29,331 bases of DNA, from the NCBI GenBank assembly GCA_002726335.1, contig PBSR01000075.1, positions 1 to 29,331 on the forward strand, given 5' to 3'. Positions 1-7,562 of the stretch are shown in pieces. Positions within the stretch are counted from its first letter, which is position 1. Each line of letters opens with the position of its first letter. The position numbers and the translations under genes were made by a program. The notes beneath the pieces are model-generated. The model saw only the letters and a list, made by a program, of their open reading frames with translations, did no database searches and was not told the origin of the DNA. Source of the DNA: Gemmatimonadaceae bacterium. GTDB lineage: Bacteria; Latescibacterota; UBA2968; UBA8231.

Positions 1-153
1 ATCAGCCTGCTCAGCCGGCAGAGCACGACCGAACTGGAAGATCCGCTGCGCGCCGAGAACCTGCGGCAGCAGCTGATGATCCTGGTCAACGAAAAGGTCC
101 TGAAGAAGTCTCGCGCCACGGACGTGTTCATCACCGGCATGCATCTCAAGTAA
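1..153 (+). CDS. fliL: C-terminal fragment, probable flagellar basal-body protein FliL
   Basis: The reading frame is open from the first base to a TAA stop at 151-153, so only the last 50 residues are visible. They contain a conserved-looking helix (LRAENLRQQLMILVNEKVL) followed by a short strand ending in DVFITGMHLK. This matches the usual FliL C-terminus, in which a helix of the form L...L...I...LN..L leads into a strand of the form VYFT.F. FliL is a single-pass inner-membrane protein of the flagellar basal body that associates with the stator. The call rests on a short tail only. The next gene is convergent and starts its 3' end 18 bases later, and I see no clear terminator between them. 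If correct, it indicates a motile cell with a flagellar operon just upstream of the window. Confidence 0.55.
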   Translation: MSLLSRQSTTELEDPLRAENLRQQLMILVNEKVLKKSRATDVFITGMHLK

Positions 154-171
154 CCGCTCTCGACCCCGTTC

Positions 172-1536
172 TTACTCGCCCCGCAGGAAACCCTCCGCCA
201 CGTCGCACAGCTCCACCGCCTCTTCGCCGTGTCCGCTCTCGGCGATGATACGTACCACCGGCTCGGTGTTGCTCGGCCGCAGGTGGATCCAGGGACAACG
301 CAGCACACCATCCATGTACAGCTTCACCCCATCCTGCACCGGATGCTGCAGCGCCTCCGGATATCGGACCACAAGCCCGTCCAGTGCGCGTTGCAGATCC
401 TGTTTCGAGCAGGAGACCTTGCGTTTCTCGATCACGTACTGAGGCAACTTCCCTGCCAGTGCCGACAGCGGCTGGCCGCCCCGGGCCAGGGCCTGCAGAA
501 TGAGGGCGATGCCGACGGCGGCGTCCCGACCCGGATCCACGTCGAGGAGGATGACGCCGCCGTTGCCCTCGCCGCCGATGACGGCGCCCTCAGTCACCAT
601 CGCATCGACAACATGGACCTCTCCCACCGGTGTGAGAGTCACCGGGCAGCCATTGCGCAGGGCTGCATCGGAGACGACCTGTGAAGTGGACAGCGTCGTG
701 ACAACGGGGCCCTGGCGCGACTCGGTGACGGCCTGGACCGCCAGCGCCAGGGTCAGGTCCTCACCCATGGGCAGTCCGGTCTCGCCCACAAGGGCGACAC
801 GATCGGCGTCCGGATCGACGGCGAAACCCACGTGACAGTCACCATCGACGACGGCCCGTCCCAGATCGATGAGATTCTCCGGGACCGGTTCCGGTTCGTG
901 GGCGAAGCGGCCGTGGGGCTCCCCGTGGATGAGATGCATGTCGACGCCGAGGGCTTGGAGCAAACGGGGCACGAATAACCCACCCGTGCCGTTGCAGGGA
1001 TCGACGGCGGCGCGCAGTCCGGCGTTGCGGATGACATCCGCATCGACAACGTCGAGAATCCGCTGCAGCAGCCGGGTCTCGACGTCGTCGCGGGGTACGG
1101 TCTCGACCTGTCCATCACCGGTGCGGCGCTGCGACCGGTGGTAGGCGGCTTCGACGCGGCGGCCCGTGGCAGCGTCGAGAAAGATGCCGTCGCCGCGGAC
1201 GAGTTTCAACCCGTTCCACTGTTCCGGATTGTGGCTGGCCGTCAGGATGAGAGCCGCCTGGGCTTTGAGCTCGAGCACCATCAGCTTGGCGGCCGGCGTG
1301 GCACAGACTCCCAGGTCGAAGACGTGACAACCGGCAGCGCAGAGAGCCTCGGCGGCGGCGACGGCGAACTCTTCTCCCGAAGGCCGGGTGTCGCGGGCCA
1401 GCACGATGCGGGCGTTCATCGGCAGCTCGGCGGCGAAGGCGTGGGCGAAGCGACGCACCGTGTCGTGGGTCAGGGACTGGCCGACGATGCCACGGATTCC
1501 TGAGACGCTGACGATCAATGGTGCCGGCCCGGTCAC
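172..1536 (-). CDS. glmM: Phosphohexomutase (phosphoglucosamine mutase / phosphomannomutase family)
   Basis: This 454-residue protein is a full-length alpha-D-phosphohexomutase, a cytoplasmic enzyme that moves phosphate between the C1 and C6 positions of a hexose or hexosamine. The N-terminus has the SGIRGIVG motif (12-19). The phosphorylated catalytic serine is Ser101 in TASHNP. The metal-binding loop is DPDADR (241-246), the sugar-binding loop is GEGNGGV (322-328), and the C-terminal phosphate-binding loop is RPSNTEP (420-426). The DPDADR form and the loop spacing resemble archaeal-type GlmM/ManB more than the E. coli type, so the substrate could be glucosamine-, mannose- or glucose-phosphate. 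The start is GTG and overlaps the stop of the upstream SAM hydrolase gene by four bases (GTGA), so the two are translationally coupled. The gene symbol is a family-level guess. Confidence 0.9.
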   Translation of the reverse strand: MTGPAPLIVSVSGIRGIVGQSLTHDTVRRFAHAFAAELPMNARIVLARDTRPSGEEFAVAAAEALCAAGCHVFDLGVCATPAAKLMVLELKAQAALILTASHNPEQWNGLKLVRGDGIFLDAATGRRVEAAYHRSQRRTGDGQVETVPRDDVETRLLQRILDVVDADVIRNAGLRAAVDPCNGTGGLFVPRLLQALGVDMHLIHGEPHGRFAHEPEPVPENLIDLGRAVVDGDCHVGFAVDPDADRVALVGETGLPMGEDLTLALAVQAVTESRQGPVVTTLSTSQVVSDAALRNGCPVTLTPVGEVHVVDAMVTEGAVIGGEGNGGVILLDVDPGRDAAVGIALILQALARGGQPLSALAGKLPQYVIEKRKVSCSKQDLQRALDGLVVRYPEALQHPVQDGVKLYMDGVLRCPWIHLRPSNTEPVVRIIAESGHGEEAVELCDVAEGFLRGE

Positions 1537-2318
1537 GGGCAGCGCTCCACAGAGACCGGGTCTCCGCGCTGCAGGCCGAGTCGCTGTGCGGCATTGCCAT
1601 CGCGCACGACGATCTCCAGCAGGTCGCCGCTGCCGATGAGAGCCGTCAGGTTGCCGGGTTCGACATCGGCATAGGTCTCGACGAGGCCCACCCTCTCCTT
1701 GCCGAGGGTGACGCGCAACCGGCTCGGGTCACCGAGACAGGCCAGATCCGCTGAGCAGATACAGCTGACAGCGTTGCCAAAGTGATCCAGGTGCACGATG
1801 GCGCCTTCGATGAGGGTAGAGTTGACGACGGTCCGTGTCGGTGCCAGGCGTACGGGGTCGTCGATGGCAGGACCTACGTTCACCACACAGAAACCGGCGG
1901 CCAGCCGTGCCGCAGTCGGGGCGAACAGGTCGCGGCCATGGAAGGTGGCGCTCAACCGATCTCGTTGCAGATCGGGGTGGGTGATCTCGAAGGCACGAGC
2001 CCCGGGCAATCCGAGAGCGAAAGAGAAGAGGCCGTTGTCAGGGCCCACCCAGTGGTATCCGCCAGCGTCGACGACGAGGGCACGGCGGGCACTGCCAACT
2101 CCGGGATCGACGACGGCGAGGTGCACGGTCCCAGCAGGAAACTCAACGGCGGCGTGCTGCAGCAGGTACGCCCCGGCGAGGATGTCCTGTGGCGGGACAT
2201 CGTGGCTGAGATCGATCAGTTGTATCTGCGGCGAGGTGGAGAGCAGAACACCCTTGATGGCGCCCACGTAAGGATCGCCCGTACCGAAGTCGGTGGTCAG
2301 GGTGACGGTACCGAGCAC
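1533..2318 (-). CDS. S-adenosylmethionine hydrolase (SAM hydroxide adenosyltransferase, DUF62 family)
   Basis: The 261-residue product belongs to the fluorinase/chlorinase-like family, most of whose members split S-adenosylmethionine with water into adenosine and methionine. Visible hallmarks are LTTDFG near the N-terminus (7-12), VDPGVGS (70-76), GPDNGL (92-97) and FHGRD.FAP (126-134). The Asp-Arg-His triad described for the hydrolases maps to Asp71, Arg78 and His127, which favours hydrolase over halogenase. The C-terminal barrel domain begins near HLDHFGNA, as in the family. The GTG start leads almost directly into LTTDFG, although no strong Shine-Dalgarno sequence precedes it. It lies 14 bases downstream of a lipoprotein gene and overlaps the phosphohexomutase start by four bases, so the three are probably one operon. 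The physiological reason for the enzyme is unclear even in characterised hosts. Confidence 0.92.
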   Translation of the reverse strand: MLGTVTLTTDFGTGDPYVGAIKGVLLSTSPQIQLIDLSHDVPPQDILAGAYLLQHAAVEFPAGTVHLAVVDPGVGSARRALVVDAGGYHWVGPDNGLFSFALGLPGARAFEITHPDLQRDRLSATFHGRDLFAPTAARLAAGFCVVNVGPAIDDPVRLAPTRTVVNSTLIEGAIVHLDHFGNAVSCICSADLACLGDPSRLRVTLGKERVGLVETYADVEPGNLTALIGSGDLLEIVVRDGNAAQRLGLQRGDPVSVERCP

Positions 2319-2332
2319 GGCGGGCCGGCCGT

Positions 2333-2905
2333 TCAGCCGGATGTGGCCCCCTCGTCGGCGGGCGTCTCGGCAGAACCATCCTCCGCCCCTTCCTCCTCTG
2401 GCGGCGTTTCGTCCGGAGTCTCCACGACCGTCGTGTCCGCACCAGCGGCGGCGGTCGTGTCGGGTTCGTCCAGTTCGGAGGCGTCGATGGCCAGGCGCAG
2501 GTCGATGGCGATCCGGGTCGTATCACCGGTGACGATGGTGATGTCGCCACGTTCTCCGGAGAGGATGAGACGACCCGTCAGGTCGTATCCCTCAATCGTC
2601 AAGGTAAGTCCCGATCCGGGAGAGACGGCGCCGATCGTCAGGGTCGCCGGGCCGAGTGGGCTGGGGTAGTCGAGTGGTTTGACGACGGGCACCATGTCCG
2701 GCCCGGTAAGACGGGCCACCAGACTGTCGACGACCGTGGCCAGGGCCTTGGGCAGGGGGACGACGAGGGAAAGACCCGCCCCCGTTTCAGCGTCAAGGCC
2801 GTTGTCAACCGCCGGATCGACGGCATTGTCCCGGTCGAGAGACCGGCAACCGAGGCCACCGAAGGCAAATGCCAGAAGGATGAGGAAGAGGACTCCGGAT
2901 CGCAT
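2333..2905 (-). CDS. Predicted lipoprotein of unknown function with acidic tail
   Basis: The ATG at 2905 gives a 190-residue protein that opens with a lipoprotein signal peptide: MRS, then a hydrophobic stretch, then a lipobox ending at Cys20 (GGLGC). A longer frame upstream is possible, but it would place about 40 non-signal-like residues before the hydrophobic core, so I rejected it. Residues about 45-150 look like a beta-rich domain (LTIEGYDLTGRLILSGERGD), possibly an immunoglobulin-like or carboxypeptidase-regulatory fold. The last 40 or so residues are low-complexity, rich in Glu, Asp, Thr, Pro and Ala, and probably disordered. I do not recognise a family. It is the first gene of a minus-strand operon with the SAM hydrolase and phosphohexomutase, and it is divergent from another lipoprotein gene. 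It is likely anchored to an envelope membrane and faces the periplasm or the outside. Confidence 0.75.
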   Translation of the reverse strand: MRSGVLFLILLAFAFGGLGCRSLDRDNAVDPAVDNGLDAETGAGLSLVVPLPKALATVVDSLVARLTGPDMVPVVKPLDYPSPLGPATLTIGAVSPGSGLTLTIEGYDLTGRLILSGERGDITIVTGDTTRIAIDLRLAIDASELDEPDTTAAAGADTTVVETPDETPPEEEGAEDGSAETPADEGATSG

Positions 2906-2916
2906 CACGGGCCAAA

Positions 2917-2959
2917 TGTAACAGCCCCGGGCGGCGCGTTCCACTTTGTATCTGTTACA
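2917..2959. repeat. Inverted repeat in divergent lipoprotein promoter region
   Basis: TGTAACAG (2917-2924) is repeated as its exact reverse complement CTGTTACA (2952-2959), with 27 bases between. The pair lies just upstream of the minus-strand lipoprotein start (2905) and about 50 bases upstream of the plus-strand lipoprotein start (3008). It could be a two-site operator for a dimeric regulator or a leader hairpin of the minus transcript. Two perfect 8-base arms in 100 bases are suggestive but not proof. Confidence 0.35.
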
Positions 2960-2970
2960 GGGCGCCATTC

Positions 2971-2998
2971 TTGACAGGGTGGTCAGGGCACGTACCGT
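2971..2998 (+). promoter_or_regulatory. Candidate sigma-70-type promoter
   Basis: A perfect TTGACA (2971-2976) is followed after 16 bases by TACCGT (2993-2998), a weak -10 match. It points at the lipoprotein gene that starts at 3008. With this spacing transcription would start almost at the start codon, giving a leaderless or nearly leaderless message, so the -10 assignment is tentative. Confidence 0.3.
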
Positions 2999-3007
2999 AG
3001 CCGACCG

Positions 3008-4312
3008 ATGATACGCACCCGCCATAGTCTCAGTCTAGTGCTCACCGGGGTTGTTCTGTCCGCCTGTCTGCCCTTCGGGGCGGGGGCCCCGCGGCTCGAT
3101 GGACCACCCTCTCTCCAGGTCGACTTCGACAGTGCCACGGCGTCGGCACGGTTGACCTGGCAGCGTCCGCCGCTGAAGGGATTTCTGCGCTACGAGGTGG
3201 AGCGCATCCAGGGCGACGACTACGACGTCGTCGCGCGCATCGCCAACGGGTCGGACACGACATGGACCGATGACGGACTACTCGGCGACCGGGCCTACCG
3301 CTATCGCGTATCCTCGGTGTTCAGAGCGGGGGACAAGGACAAGGAGCACCGCCTGCCGAGTACCGTCGTCGAAGGTGGCATTCACCGGTTCGCCGACCAA
3401 TGGCAGGTGTCTGAGGGGTTGCTGCCCACCCGCCTGCTGTTCGATGCCAATGGCGTGGTATACATATTAGGTGTCGGCGGCGGTTGGGTGGAGCGCTATG
3501 ACCGTGGTGGCAATGCCCTGGAGCGCTGGCATTTCACCGACAAGACCAGTGCCTGTCTGGAAACCGCAACCCTCGATGGCCCCTCCGCGGCGTTCGATGG
3601 CGACGGCAACCTACACGTGGTCTACAATGTCTATCAGGAAGGGCAGGCCCCCCAACCCCAATGGGCGAAGATCGGGGCAGGCGGTGACCTGCTGTGGACC
3701 CGGCCGTTGCGGACGGTATTCGTACGGCATATCGCCATCGACGACCGCCGCGTCTTCATCGAGAGTATCAGTCACCTGCAGCAGTTCGATGTGGACGGCG
3801 AGATGGTCGAGCATTACCCGGTGCCACCCTTGATGGTGTCGAGTGTAGGCTTCTGGCACGGCGCCTTTGCCGCCCTTGTCGAGCCCCTTGGCTACGACAC
3901 CGCTGGCTGGCAGGCGCCACGGCTCGTCGTCTACGGCACGGCGGCACGCAGCGATGTCGACAGGGTTTTTGGCCGTGACCCCCTGTCCTCGAATGACCGC
4001 GGCGCTGGTCTGCTGAAACGGCCGACTGATTTTGTGCTGGATCCGGCAGGCGATCGGGTATTCGTGGTGAACGCCGGTCACGATCGCATCGAGGTCTTCC
4101 GCGAAGGCCGCTACCTGACTCGGTGGGGTGGGACAGCCGGTGGCGAATCATCCGCCTTTCGCTTTCGCGGAACGGCACCCGTACTGGCGGACGTGAGCGG
4201 TTCCAGGCCATTGAACAAGGAGGTCGTAGCCGGGGGCATCGCCCGCGACCACGATGGTTTCATCTACGTGGCCGACACGTTCAACGGACGGATCCAGAAG
4301 TTCGCACCGTGA
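3008..4312 (+). CDS. Lipoprotein with fibronectin type III-like domain and NHL-like beta-propeller
   Basis: The 434-residue product starts with a signal peptide and a lipobox (LSAC, Cys20). Residues about 35-120 form a fibronectin type III-like domain: a Trp in SARLTWQRP, a YEVER strand and the typical RAYRYRVSSV strand near its end. From about residue 135 there are repeated segments of the form FDANGVVYILGVGGGWVERY, and the protein ends with ARDHDGFIYVADTFNGRIQKF. These are NHL or six-bladed-propeller repeats, which bind peptides, glycans or other proteins rather than catalyse in most cases. The protein is probably surface- or periplasm-exposed. Its stop overlaps a GTG start for a TPR protein by four bases (GTGA), so the two are very likely made together and may form an envelope complex. 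The exact function is unknown. Confidence 0.8.
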   Translation: MIRTRHSLSLVLTGVVLSACLPFGAGAPRLDGPPSLQVDFDSATASARLTWQRPPLKGFLRYEVERIQGDDYDVVARIANGSDTTWTDDGLLGDRAYRYRVSSVFRAGDKDKEHRLPSTVVEGGIHRFADQWQVSEGLLPTRLLFDANGVVYILGVGGGWVERYDRGGNALERWHFTDKTSACLETATLDGPSAAFDGDGNLHVVYNVYQEGQAPQPQWAKIGAGGDLLWTRPLRTVFVRHIAIDDRRVFIESISHLQQFDVDGEMVEHYPVPPLMVSSVGFWHGAFAALVEPLGYDTAGWQAPRLVVYGTAARSDVDRVFGRDPLSSNDRGAGLLKRPTDFVLDPAGDRVFVVNAGHDRIEVFREGRYLTRWGGTAGGESSAFRFRGTAPVLADVSGSRPLNKEVVAGGIARDHDGFIYVADTFNGRIQKFAP

Positions 4313-5238
4313 GAAGCCGCTGGCTGGCTGTCCTGCTGTTGCTGCCCCTCCTGGCGCTGCCAGGTGACGCCAAAGAACGCTACAACGTCTGGGCGAAAGA
4401 GAAGATCCGGTACCACCACGATCGGGTGAAGCAGGATCCCTACAACGCCCAACTGCGGGTACTGCTGGCCAACGCATACTACTCCGACGGCAGGAATTTC
4501 GAGGCGGCTGAGGAACTCGAGCAGGCACTGAAGCTCGATGCCGACTATCCGGAAGCGCACTGCAATCTGGGTATCGTGCGACACGCGCAATCCATGGTGA
4601 CCGAGGCCGAAGGCCACTACCGCCAGGCGTTGCAGATGGACTCGACCTTGGTGGACGCCATGGCCGGGCTGGGCACACTGCTGTGCGCCAATGGCCGCCG
4701 CGCTGCAGGCATCAAGTTCCTCGAGCGTACTCTCATACACGACGGGCGTCGCGACGACGCCCGCTTCAACCTCGGTGTCGCCTACCACAAGGTTGGCGAT
4801 TATCGCAAGGCCACCGATCATCTCGAGCGACTCCATGAGCGTCAGCCCGGCTACCCCGGGCTGGGCCACGGTCTGGCACAGTCCTACTTCGCCCGCGGCC
4901 TGACGCTGCTGCAGGCGGAACTGCCGGCTGAAGCACTCGACTACTTCCGCAAGTCGGGGACGCTGCGGCAGGACGCGGCCAACGTCCACTACGCCGAGGG
5001 CCTCGCCCATCTGCGCCTCGACGATCTGGTGGCCGCCGAAAAGGCCTTTGTCGCCGCAGTGCGCCTGGACAAGGATCACGTGCCGGCCCTGCACAATCTG
5101 GCCCACGTGCTTGACGCGACAGGCCGTCCCCAGGACGCGGAGCGCTACTACAGTCGCGTGGCACGGTTGACGCCGCACCTGGATACGATCGATGCGGCAC
5201 GGGAAGCGACCTTCGATGTGAAGGTGCTTCTCGAGTAG
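4309..5238 (+). CDS. Exported tetratricopeptide-repeat (TPR) protein
   Basis: The start is taken at GTG 4309 because it overlaps the previous stop (GTGA) and opens directly into a signal peptide (RSRWLAVLLLLPLLALPGDA), giving 309 residues. An in-frame start further upstream would run through the preceding gene and lacks a signal sequence. The mature part is a chain of about six TPR units, for example residues in AEELEQALKLDADYPEAHCN, AEGHYRQALQMDSTLVDAMA and AERYYSRVARLTPHL, with the usual Ala/Gly and aromatic spacing. TPR superhelices act as protein-protein scaffolds, here probably in the periplasm. Pairing with an FN3/propeller lipoprotein suggests the two proteins interact. No catalytic domain is visible. 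The gene is followed by a 117-base gap before infA that carries a candidate promoter. Confidence 0.85.
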   Translation: MRSRWLAVLLLLPLLALPGDAKERYNVWAKEKIRYHHDRVKQDPYNAQLRVLLANAYYSDGRNFEAAEELEQALKLDADYPEAHCNLGIVRHAQSMVTEAEGHYRQALQMDSTLVDAMAGLGTLLCANGRRAAGIKFLERTLIHDGRRDDARFNLGVAYHKVGDYRKATDHLERLHERQPGYPGLGHGLAQSYFARGLTLLQAELPAEALDYFRKSGTLRQDAANVHYAEGLAHLRLDDLVAAEKAFVAAVRLDKDHVPALHNLAHVLDATGRPQDAERYYSRVARLTPHLDTIDAAREATFDVKVLLE

Positions 5239-5279
5239 CTCCAAGTGACTGCGCCGCAACGGCGTGAGCGCCATGATCG

Positions 5280-5308
5280 TTGACTTTGGCAGGGGCGGTG
5301 CGTAGGTT
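5280..5308 (+). promoter_or_regulatory. Candidate promoter of infA-lysS
   Basis: TTGACT (5280-5285) is separated by 17 bases from TAGGTT (5303-5308), and the first base of the infA start codon is 48 bases further on. The -35 is strong and the -10 weak. A second -10-like word, TATCAT (5317-5322), lies closer to the gene but has no good -35 at the right distance. Some promoter is expected here because the gene starts a new unit. Confidence 0.35.
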
Positions 5309-5355
5309 TTTCCGATTATCATATTCCGCGGTTTCTGTCACCCGAAAGAGAGTGT

Positions 5356-5574
5356 ATGGCGAAGGAAGAGGCGATTGAGGTCCAGGCGGTGGTGAAGGAG
5401 GCCCTGCCCAACGGCTTCTTCAAGGTAGAGATGGAAAACGGCCACGAGATCCTGGCGCATATTTCGGGCAAGATGCGGAAGTACTACATCCGTGTTCTTC
5501 CCGGAGATCAGGTCACGTGCGCCCTGTCTCCCTATGACCTGAGTCGGGGCCGCATCACGTTCCGTAACAGGTAG
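5356..5574 (+). CDS. infA: Translation initiation factor IF-1
   Basis: The product is 72 residues, exactly the usual IF-1 length. It matches the family along its whole length: MAKEE at the start, then [33 protein letters not shown] and the closing [17 protein letters not shown]-1 is an OB-fold protein that occupies the ribosomal A site during initiation together with IF-2 and IF-3. In many bacteria infA sits in the ribosomal-protein and secY region. Here it stands alone next to a lysyl-tRNA synthetase gene that begins 17 bases after its stop, so the two probably share a transcript. Only a weak purine-rich stretch (GAAAGAGAG) precedes the ATG. The identification is secure. Confidence 0.97.
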   Translation: MAKEEAIEVQAVVKEALPNGFFKVEMENGHEILAHISGKMRKYYIRVLPGDQVTCALSPYDLSRGRITFRNR

Positions 5575-5591
5575 GCGACAACCCCACACCG

Positions 5592-7154
5592 ATGGCAACG
5601 CCCAACGCCTGGCCCTTCACTGAGGCCCAGCAGATCAGCAAACTGCGCTCGCCATCAGCAGATCGGCCCGTACTGTTCCAGACCGGCTACGGCCCGAGTG
5701 GTCTGCCCCACATCGGCACCTTCGCCGAGGTGGCGCGCACCACATTCGTCCAACGCGCTTTTGAGCAGGCCACCGGTCTGCCCTCGCGTCTGCAGGCGTT
5801 CTCCGACGACATGGATGGACTGCGCAAGGTGCCGTTGAACGTGCCCAACGGGGACGCCATCGCGCCCCACCTTGGAAAACCGCTGCACGCCATCCCCGAT
5901 CCTTTCGGCTGCTGCGACAGCTTCTCAGGTCACGGCAACACGAAGCTGCGCGAGTTTCTCGATGCCTACGGGTTCGACTACGAGCTCAAGTCAGCCAAGC
6001 AGGCGTACCGCGCCGGTGAGCTGGACGCCGGATTGTCGCTGTTGCTGCACAAGGTCGACGAGATTCTCGATGTCATCCTGCCGACCCTGCGCGAGGAGAA
6101 TCGCCAGGGCTGGTCGCCCTTCTTCCCGATCTGCACCAACTGTGGCTCGATCAACGCCACGCGCGTGACGGCCTACCATCCCGAGAGAGACAGTGTTTCC
6201 TTCATCTGCGACCGCCAGGAGAAGGGGTACGAGGGCTGCGGCCATTCCGGCGAAACATCGATTCTCGGTGGCAACGCCAAGGTCGGCTGGAAGGTCGACT
6301 GGGCTCTGCGCTGGTTTGCCTACGATGTGGACTACGAGATGTCGGGCAAGGACCTGATCGATTCGGTGAAGCTGTCGAGCCGTATCGTCCGCGTTCTCGG
6401 CAAGCGGCCGCCGGCAGTGCTGACGTACGAACTGTTCCTCGACGAAGAGGGCAAGAAGATCTCGAAAAGTGTCGGCAACGGGCTCAGTGTCGAACACTGG
6501 GTCGACTACGCCCCCATCGAGTCGTTGCTGTTTTACCTCTATCAGAATCCCAAGCGGGCCAAGAGGCTCTATTGGGATGTGGTTCCCAAAGCCGTGGATG
6601 ACTATCTGGCGGCGCTGCGCGGCTGGCCGGACGTGGCCGAGTCAGAACGGCCGGCGCAGCCTCTGTGGCACGTCACCGGAGGCGGACGGGATGTGCCGGA
6701 GTATGGCGCGAGCGTCAATTTCAGCGTTGTCACGAACCTCATCTCAGCTCTAGGTTCCGATGACGAGGATCTGCTGATGGAATACCTGCGCCGCTACGAC
6801 CCCGAGGTGGAGAGGTATCCCGAAGTGCTGGCGGCGCTGGTGCACAAGGGACTGACCTACTACCGGGAACAGGTGCTGCCGGGTAAACAGTTCCGCGATC
6901 CCAGCGAGGATGAGCGTTCCATGCTCCAGCGCGTGCACGAGGTGCTGGCGGCCAGTGACATGGCCGACGAGTCGCAGCTGCAATCGATCCCCTTCGATGT
7001 GGCCCGTGAGGCCGGCGCCGAGCCCAAGGACCTGTTCCGCAGCTTCTACGAGGTCGTTCTCGGTCAGGCGCGTGGCCCCCGTTTCGGCAGCTTCGTCATG
7101 CTCGTCGGCAAGGATCGTGTGCTGGAAATGCTGAAGGACAGAATCGCCGCCTGA
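5592..7154 (+). CDS. lysS: Lysyl-tRNA synthetase, class I
   Basis: This 520-residue cytoplasmic enzyme charges tRNA-Lys. It is the class I (Rossmann-fold) type typical of archaea and a scattered set of bacteria, and is unrelated to the class II enzyme of E. coli. The signature HIGH-type motif is HIGT (residues 40-43, in GPSGLPHIGT) and the KMSKS-type loop is KISKS (289-293). A zinc-ribbon-like insertion is visible, with Cys181 and Cys184 (CTNC) and a second Cys cluster around 206-217 (CDRQEKGYEGCG). The C-terminal helical anticodon-binding region includes ESLLFYLYQNPKRAKRL. Length and motif order are normal for the family. It follows infA by 17 bases and is closed by a strong hairpin. Nothing looks broken. 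Confidence 0.96.
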   Translation: MATPNAWPFTEAQQISKLRSPSADRPVLFQTGYGPSGLPHIGTFAEVARTTFVQRAFEQATGLPSRLQAFSDDMDGLRKVPLNVPNGDAIAPHLGKPLHAIPDPFGCCDSFSGHGNTKLREFLDAYGFDYELKSAKQAYRAGELDAGLSLLLHKVDEILDVILPTLREENRQGWSPFFPICTNCGSINATRVTAYHPERDSVSFICDRQEKGYEGCGHSGETSILGGNAKVGWKVDWALRWFAYDVDYEMSGKDLIDSVKLSSRIVRVLGKRPPAVLTYELFLDEEGKKISKSVGNGLSVEHWVDYAPIESLLFYLYQNPKRAKRLYWDVVPKAVDDYLAALRGWPDVAESERPAQPLWHVTGGGRDVPEYGASVNFSVVTNLISALGSDDEDLLMEYLRRYDPEVERYPEVLAALVHKGLTYYREQVLPGKQFRDPSEDERSMLQRVHEVLAASDMADESQLQSIPFDVAREAGAEPKDLFRSFYEVVLGQARGPRFGSFVMLVGKDRVLEMLKDRIAA

Positions 7155-7182
7155 CCTGAGGGATTACGACTGCTACAGAAAG

Positions 7183-7217
7183 GGCCTGGCGGAGTGCAGT
7201 GTTCTCTCCGCCAGGCC
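7183..7217. terminator. Hairpin terminator shared by convergent lysS and yhbY
   Basis: An 11-base perfect stem, GGCCTGGCGGA (7183-7193) with TCCGCCAGGCC (7207-7217), encloses a 13-base loop. It lies between the lysS stop (7154) and the convergent yhbY stop (7245). On the minus strand the stem is followed by CTTTCTG, a modest U-rich tail; the plus-strand tail is not U-rich. It probably works in both directions, better for the minus-strand unit. Confidence 0.75.
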
Positions 7218-7244
7218 TCTGTCGTTCTACCTCTTTGCCCGTGA

Positions 7245-7562
7245 TCAGCCGGGCAGCTCGATCTCAGGCTCGTCGGGGTCAGGCCGATAGAGCAGGACCG
7301 TGCGGCCGAGAACCTGGATGAGGTGCGAACTCGTGGCCGCCGCCAACTGCTGGGCGCCATCCTTGCGGTCCACTTCCCACGAACGCTCCAGACGGGCCTT
7401 GATGAGCTCGGTAGAGCTGTAGGCGTCGTCGACGGAGCGCACCACCGCGGGCGTCACGCCGGACTTGCCCACCGACACCGTCGGCTTGAGGCCGTACCCC
7501 AGAGCGCGAAGGTGCCGTCGCTGCTTACCTGTCAGATCGTCACCCACGCCAGGCTCAGTCAA
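7245..7562 (-). CDS. yhbY: YhbY-family RNA-binding protein (CRM domain)
   Basis: The 105-residue product is a single CRM (CRS1-YhbY) domain. The start LTGKQRRHLRALGYGLKPTV and the GKSGVTPAVV segment, which contains the GxxG-type RNA-contact loop, are diagnostic. The later ELIKARL and LIQVLGRTVLLYRP strands complete the fold. Bacterial members bind pre-50S ribosomal particles and are thought to help large-subunit assembly. The usual size is about 95-105 residues, so this is complete. It overlaps the end of fxsA by eight bases and is probably translated from the same message. An internal start a few codons in cannot be excluded because there is no decisive Shine-Dalgarno sequence. Confidence 0.92.
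   Translation of the reverse strand: MTEPGVGDDLTGKQRRHLRALGYGLKPTVSVGKSGVTPAVVRSVDDAYSSTELIKARLERSWEVDRKDGAQQLAAATSSHLIQVLGRTVLLYRPDPDEPEIELPG

Noticed and set aside
2333..3025. A longer form of the minus-strand lipoprotein starting at 3025
   Set aside because: The extra 40 residues precede a standard lipoprotein signal peptide and would cover the divergent promoter region and the start of the opposite gene.
5252..5264. Small hairpin CGCCG-CAA-CGGCG after the TPR gene
   Set aside because: The stem is only five base pairs and no T-run follows, so it is not supported as a terminator.
4264..5322. A 352-codon minus-strand open frame opposite the TPR gene
   Set aside because: The plus strand codes for a signal peptide and regular TPR units; the antisense product has no recognisable feature.
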